Below, piece by piece: positions 59,234 through 64,000 of a DNA stretch of 64,000 nucleotides. The notes below the pieces were generated by a model. The model saw nothing but the letters and a program-made list of their open reading frames with translations. It was not told the DNA's origin and made no database searches. The DNA comes from Bolinopsis microptera. Its lineage: Eukaryota; Ctenophora; Tentaculata; Lobata; Bolinopsidae. Position numbers and translations under genes: made by a program. Where the stretch lies: assembly GCF_026151205.1 (NCBI RefSeq), contig NC_087073.1, positions 7,709,001 through 7,773,000 of the forward strand. The letters run 5' to 3'. The first letter of the stretch is position 1. Each line of letters starts with the position of its first letter.

Positions 59234-61629
59234 AAACTTACAAGTCACACGTCGCGATCCTCATTTGTAATTCATTTCGCCCCCGCTATACCGTGGCGAA
59301 AGCCACGATACGACCGCGCAGCCCACAGGCACAACGAAGGGCTGAGGGTAATCAATTTACCGGATGGTGTAGGGAAATTGGTAAAAACACGACTTCAATC
59401 TTACATTAATTGTATAAAATTCTAATTTCAGGTAAACAAGCAAAGTTTGTTTTCAATTATTACATATAACTTTTAGTTGACGGATGTAACTCGTTTGGAT
59501 TTTTCGATGCGAAGTTTACTGGGCCGCGCTCAGCCTCAAGCCTGTCATTCCGCCGAATTTATATGATTATGAACATATAATACAAAAATTAAGTGCAAGT
59601 AAGTAAGTAAATATTTCATGCTAGGCATGTAGCACCCATTACGGTATGGGTAACCATTAATATAACCATCCATTGAGTCTTTGCTTTTTCACTTTGCATA
59701 GCAGCTCAGCGAGGTCCGCAGGGCACAGCCCACAGGGGTGCTGGGTGCATTTTGCCTATATCTAACGACAAACAAGGTGGCCTTACAACGAGAAGCATTA
59801 TTAGATCGATGCGCGGCAAGCTTGCTAGTTGACCATTGTTAATGATTGGCCCGGCGCGCGCTACTTCGTAGCACTTGCCACTAACATTTCGAGAAGAAAG
59901 CGGCGCGCGCTACTTCGAAGAAATTTAGACGAGTAACATCCGTCAAGCTTGCTAGTTGCTACGAAGTATCCCGAAACGGGTTAGTCCATTATCATTTCTA
60001 ACAATAAACACATTGTTGGCACTTGGCAGTTGGCCTGATACACGAATAATTGCATTTCGATCTTCGCGCACGAAACCAGGACACAGGAGCTTGCCTGTCA
60101 TGCGTCGGCGTACACGCTTCAATATGCAATTCTTGGTAGCTGTCATGCTACGCGCAGCAGGCAGCTTCATTCCTCCATAGCTCCATTCTCCAATGAGTAT
60201 GTTTATAAATATTATAGCTTGTAGCACGATGCGTTACTGTGCCGCGCCGCGCATTCAATTATTGATTATTCTTCTTGCAACGCTAATTCGGTGAAATGTG
60301 CTACTGTGCCTTGCCGAGCTGCGATGAATTGACATCGTCAGTTAACATTATAGCCTGTGCAGCAACAGTACACGCGCTTTAACCTAACCATGTGCTTTCG
60401 CGCCACTGCAGCGTGCAGGCGCGCTCGTTTCACACGGGAGGTGATCGGCGGAGAGGAGTTTAAAGATAAAATAGAGATAAGGATAAAATACATATATAAA
60501 TAATTCAAGATAGCGATTAGAATATTAAATAGAGATTTTACAGCAATTTTACAAAAATGACACACATGGGCCACATAATGATTTACATGATAAACCTGCT
60601 AGCGCATGTGTATCAAAAAAATTTTTGACACACATACGCTACTTAGGAAGCGCATGTGTATCATTATTTTTTTTGACACACATGCGCTTCCATAGTAGAG
60701 GCTCTTACGGGCAAAAAGACGTGTATTCTGCTACGAGTTTAGTATAGAGGCCTAACCGCTAATTAGACACAATAGTATGATGTCTAAGGATCGATAATAT
60801 GTTAAGAAGTATAAATTTGGCCTTATTAGTCACGTGCTATACCAATGCGCGTTTTAAACTTTGACAGTCTATTTCTCTGAGGCAAATAGAGTAATTATAT
60901 TCATATTTTGTCAGCAATAAGATCACATTATTTTCTATTTGGTGTGAAAATATGAGCTAGAACGGACATAATCTCGCTGAGTTATAGCTGTTTGAAATTT
61001 ATGATGAACGCGCGGGTGCTAATTGATAACACCTAAATGCTTTTGCACGTAGTGCGCGTCGAAAATTTGGCAAAGACGCTTGCGGAGTGACAATATTCAA
61101 ACTTCGATAAAGTATATGAAGTGGGTACTTCTCGGAAAGGAAAAATTTAGGCAAACCACGATTATCAAAAAACATGGTTTTTTGGCTTATTTTTGGCCCA
61201 AAAATCGGTTTTTTGCGATTTTAACCACGCTAACTCAGTCCAATCATTTAGAAACCACTTTTAATCGATTCTACGGTCAAAAATACGTCTAGTAAGGTGT
61301 ATCTGGGGTCCCTAGCGTATCGTGCAGACAATCAACAATGCCCGTAAGAGCCTCTACTACAGATCGCGCGTCGCTAATTTGCGAACAATTAACAGAGCAA
61401 CGCGAACGATGCGGAGTAAGAATGATAGTTTTGAGTTTGCGCGTCGAACGCGAAGTCGGAAGTTCTCCAAATCACAGGTAGCCATGAGTGTACGCATTTG
61501 TTTCACAAGGTCGCGCGCTACTCCTATGCAAGCGAGTTGTCATACCACATACGTTGTATGACCCGCCGCGCACAAAGTGCGCGGCTCCCCCTGTATCGTC
61601 AGGACGATACGTGAAACGACCGTGGGGGT

Positions 61630-61715
61630 CGCAACGTGATACAAGGCAGGACATTTCACTGAGAAAAACTTTAAAAAGGTCAGGTGAGAGTGGGTGACCT
61701 TGTTTTGTACCTTTA
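61630..61715 (-). pseudogene. Reverse transcriptase remnant (LINE)
   Basis: The minus strand encodes GTKQGHPLSPDLFKVFLSEM, which matches the conserved LINE reverse transcriptase motif around QGxPLSPxLF. The frame is lost on both sides. The structured repeat (61716-61809) abuts the fragment at its 5' side, just before the GTKQG codons. A related decayed stretch (GTGAAACGACAATGGGGGTC) occurs at ~62446. Confidence 0.6.
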
Positions 61716-61809
61716 TTAACGGGTGATACTCGTAAAATATATGTTCCATACTTATTGACCGTCGACGAGCCCAACTCGGCGTGCGTCCTGGTAGGTTATA
61801 AACCTACAA
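61716..61809 (+). repeat. Structured repeat, copy 5
   Basis: Canonical ends and terminal hairpin. The core carries one change (GAGCCCAACTCGG), with the stem preserved at four of five pairs. Confidence 0.85.
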
Positions 61810-62287
61810 TTGATTTCCAAATTACCTAGCTTGCTAGTTTATTGCTCGCTTTTCTCACAGAAGAGTGCAAGAACCCAAAAATCCTTTGACATACGTTGAA
61901 TGACCCGCCACGCACGAGTGCGCGGCTTCCCTGTACCGTAAAAACTCTACAGGGGTAGAGTAGATCGCTCCTACTAAATCGCTCGCCCAAATTTTAAGAA
62001 AATGCCTTGTGAAAAGGCCTTAATTGACGATGTCAATTCATGGCAGCTCGGCGCGGCACAGTAGCGCATCTCGCCGATCTAGCCAGTAACGCATCGCGCT
62101 ACAAGAAAAGGCCCTTTGGTTGTGAAATTGATCTACAATGGCGTATTTATTTGGACGCTGATTCCGAACCACCCCTCATGACGTAGGGTAAAAATGTTTC
62201 CCTGGAGAGATATATGGGCAAAAGACCGTTAGGGTTGGGATTTGGGTTTTGTAAAACCGTTTTGTACGGCTGCAAAACCATAAAAAC

Positions 62288-62372
62288 TTAACGGGTGATA
62301 CTCGTAAAATATCTGTTCCATATATTGGACCGTCCAACTCGGCGCGCGTCCTGGTAGGTTGTAAACCTACAA
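62288..62372 (+). repeat. Structured repeat, copy 6 (internal deletion)
   Basis: It lacks the GACGAG part of the core (GGACCGTCCAACTCGG), so the inner stem is lost, but both ends and the terminal hairpin are intact. Confidence 0.85.
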
Positions 62373-62779
62373 ATAAAAACCAAAGTCACATGAAATTTTT
62401 GGGCGAGCGAATTAGTAAGAGCCAGAGTAGGTAGGTTTCACTATAGTGAAACGACAATGGGGGTCACGATGTGATACAAAAAATCTTTACTGGCTGACGA
62501 AAGTGGTCCAGGTTATCAATTTTTTAATGATTTTGCAACACTATTGCGTGTATTTGATGGTAGCGTGGTTAAATTTTTTTGTGCGTTTAAAACTGCAACC
62601 GTACTTGTAACTTTGGTTTGTGATGAGATGTGGAGCACACATCGCTGAATAGAATAGCAATTGCTTTATATAGGTTTTCCCTCTTGAGGACACACTGCCA
62701 GTAGTTTAAATTTTGTGTTGAGTGCTACGGTATATCGTTAAATTTTTGGATTCGTTGGTATATTCTATGGGTATTTATG

Positions 62780-62872
62780 TTAACGGGTGATACTCGTAAA
62801 ATATCTGTTCCATATACAGGACCGTCGACGAGTCCAACTCGGCGCGCGTCCTGGTAGGTTGTAAACCTACAA
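62780..62872 (+). repeat. Structured repeat, copy 7 (canonical)
   Basis: The clearest copy: TTAACGGGTGATACTCG, then AGGACCGTCGACGAGTCC, AACTCGGCGCGCGTCCT, and GGTAGGTTGTAAACCTACAA. AGGAC/GTCCT encloses the CGAGT/ACTCG stem, and a second hairpin closes the 3' end. Confidence 0.88.
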
Positions 62873-62953
62873 GTATTTATGTTTATCTAATTTTATGTAA
62901 TACTTCAATATTATAGTAAACATTAACTAAAGCTTAAGTGTAATCATTTCACA

Positions 62954-62988
62954 CAGCGGGGTCAGCAGGGCCCTTCGTTACATCACTG
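62954..62988 (-). repeat. Solo hAT-like MITE end
   Basis: The reverse complement begins CAGTGATGTAACGAAGG and continues like the left end of the element at 63553 (CAGTGGCGTAACGATGG, then CCCCGCTGACCC). Only this terminal ~35 bp is recognisable here. Confidence 0.6.
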
Positions 62989-63265
62989 CTTAGGGAAGCA
63001 GAGAGACTTCTCAATTTAATTCAATAATTAGAATAGTATTCAGTTCCTATTTGTTGATAGCATAAAGGTTGAACACGCTTTTTATGAATCACTGATTTCA
63101 GAGGCAGAAATGAGTTTAGCTTTCGAATACTGTCTCAGACAGGAGCAGCCCCCCCCCCCCCCATCCAGACCAGAAGCAAGTTTTTTGTTGAAAAAACAAC
63201 TGTAAACTTGTTTAAGTAAGACACGCAACATAATGAACTCGCACAGATCATTACAAATGGGGAGG

Positions 63266-63467
63266 CACCATCTCAGGGGGCGCTAAATCGTCGTTTGAAT
63301 GTGGGACAATTTTGAAAAACTTAACTGAGGTACTAGCAAAACTGCTCATTTTGCTCTAGAAGCACACTTTTTTAGAGATTTTACCGGGTATCTTCTAAAA
63401 TCACCTAATTTGTTAAATTTTAGGGAGGGGGCGCAACAGGGGGGCAACAGGCAACATTACACCACTG
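63266..63467 (+). repeat. Partial copy of the hAT-like MITE
   Basis: Closely matches the interior and right end of the element at 63553-63872 (CGTTTGAATGTGGGACAATT, TAGAGATTTTACCGG) and ends in ATTACACCACTG. The left terminus is missing. Confidence 0.7.
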
Positions 63468-63552
63468 GGTGTGTCTCAAACCCACCTTGCATTGGATAGG
63501 TCGAAAACGGGCACATATTTTGCATTTATCTTGGTATGAATTAATACAAATG

Positions 63553-63596
63553 CAGTGGCGTAACGATGGGCCCCGCTGACCCTGCCGTGTGGGCCG

Positions 63597-63635
<39 letters not shown>

Positions 63636-63872
63636 TCTTAGGGGGGGCGCCAAATCATCGTTTGAATGTGGGACAATTTCGAAAACTTAACTAAAGTACT
63701 AGCAAAACTGTGCGTTTTGCTTTAGATACACATTTTTTAGAGATTTTACCGGCGTATCCTCTAAAATCACCTAATTTGTTCAATTTTAGGGAGGGGCACC
63801 AAAAGGGGAGGGGGCGCCAGCAGGGGGGCGCTTTTTCGGCGGGGGGCGCCAACAGGCAACGTTACGCCACTG
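63553..63872 (+). mobile_element. hAT-like MITE with 13-bp inverted ends and a long G run
   Basis: Termini CAGTGGCGTAACG and CGTTACGCCACTG are exact 13-bp inverted repeats, of a type common in hAT MITEs. The element is 320 bp, non-coding, and contains ~34 consecutive G at 63597-63630. The 8-bp flanks (TACAAATG and ATTTTACA) are not identical, so no target duplication was confirmed. The apparent minus-strand proline-rich frame is just the C run. Confidence 0.75.
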
Positions 63873-64000
63873 ATTTTACAGGTGCCGAATGCTGACCCCG
63901 CACTACTGCGCAACGAGAGGGCTCTCGTTAGATCGAGCAAGGTATGCATCAATCATGCAAGATTCCATGGATGAAATATCGATGTATGCAGTGTTATTTC

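Larger units (their letters stand above)
44052..60694. mobile_element. 16.6-kb foldback-type transposable element with ~1.8-kb inverted arms
   Basis: Left arm 44052-45916 and right arm 58974-60694 are reverse complements. Anchors at 45178/59713, 45466/59425 and 45756/59135 all give the coordinate sum 104891. An extra ~120 bp in the left arm near 44773-44893, bounded by AATGTGTTTAT on each side, explains the offset toward the ends. Termini are TATGGAAGCGCATG...CATGCGCTTCCATA. Flanks carry the 6-bp duplication GTAGAG (44046-44051 and 60695-60700). The interior holds a 4.1-kb palindromic element, a LINE copy and LINE debris. No transposase, integrase or polymerase frame was found, so it is likely non-autonomous. 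Confidence 0.85.
44043..61360. mobile_element. ~0.68-kb MITE split by the 16.6-kb element
   Basis: The right part (60695-61360) begins GTAGAGGCTCTTACGGGCA and ends TGCCCGTAAGAGCCTCTAC-TAC. The left remnant, 44043-44051 (GTAGTAGAG), completes the terminal repeat once the 16.6-kb insertion and one copy of its GTAGAG duplication are removed. The restored left terminus is then an exact 22-nt inverted match to the right end (61339-61360). No target duplication for the MITE itself was evident. No credible coding frame. Confidence 0.75.

Noticed and set aside
44052-60694. Polinton/Maverick element
   Set aside because: Size and 6-bp duplication fit, but no family-B polymerase, integrase, ATPase or capsid frame is visible and the termini do not start AG. 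Kept only as a possible relative.
43174-62872. Hammerhead ribozyme in the seven structured repeats (GACGAGTCC resembles CUGANGAGUCC)
   Set aside because: The core reads TCGACGAG rather than CTGANGAG, and no GAAA follows the second stem on either strand, so the catalytic core is not there.
63420-63653. Proline-rich minus-strand frame
   Set aside because: It is the translation of the long C run of a MITE.

Overview
The window is nuclear DNA from a metazoan. Genes are split by GT-AG introns. The identifiable proteins are animal ones: a class A GPCR, the nucleoporin NUP205, an SLC25A39/40-type mitochondrial carrier, the piRNA-pathway helicase TDRD9 and a glypican. The repeat content is high, with non-LTR retrotransposons, MITEs and foldback elements. 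Protein style and gene set suggest an early-branching animal, perhaps a cnidarian. That placement is inference and no marker in the window proves it.

Layout of the first half. 1-547 (-): start of a secreted protein resembling the N-terminal domain of Delta/Jagged ligands, cut by the window edge. 1329-2339 (+): intronless GPCR. 2807-17800 (+): 18 exons coding the C-terminal ~1,139 residues of NUP205. Its 6.6-kb first visible intron holds a convergent pair of tRNA-Ala(AGC) genes and a complete two-exon pacifastin-like secreted protein on the opposite strand, plus several MITE/foldback insertions. 19013-19981 (-): SLC25A39/40-like carrier. 20679-25117 (-): TDRD9 in two coding exons. 28771-33494 (+): glypican in ten exons, with a truncated LINE in one intron. 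38352-42838 (+): ten-exon coiled-coil protein of unknown function.

Layout of the second half. From ~43 kb to the end the sequence is almost all repeats. A 16.6-kb element (44052-60694) has ~1.8-kb terminal inverted arms and a 6-bp duplication (GTAGAG). It sits inside the terminal repeat of a smaller MITE. It contains a second, 4.1-kb foldback built from five imperfect palindromes separated by 11-bp satellites, a recent LINE insertion with a 15-bp target duplication, and LINE debris. I found no transposase, integrase or polymerase gene in it. A short repeat of ~85-112 bp with a conserved predicted fold occurs seven times between 43 and 63 kb. The last kilobase holds hAT-like MITEs with long G/C runs.

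The single-copy genes belong to unrelated processes (nuclear pore, mitochondrial transport, transposon silencing, cell-surface signalling), so there is no operon-like logic. Exon joins were chosen by hand from splice sites, reading frame and family similarity; no alignment or search was run.
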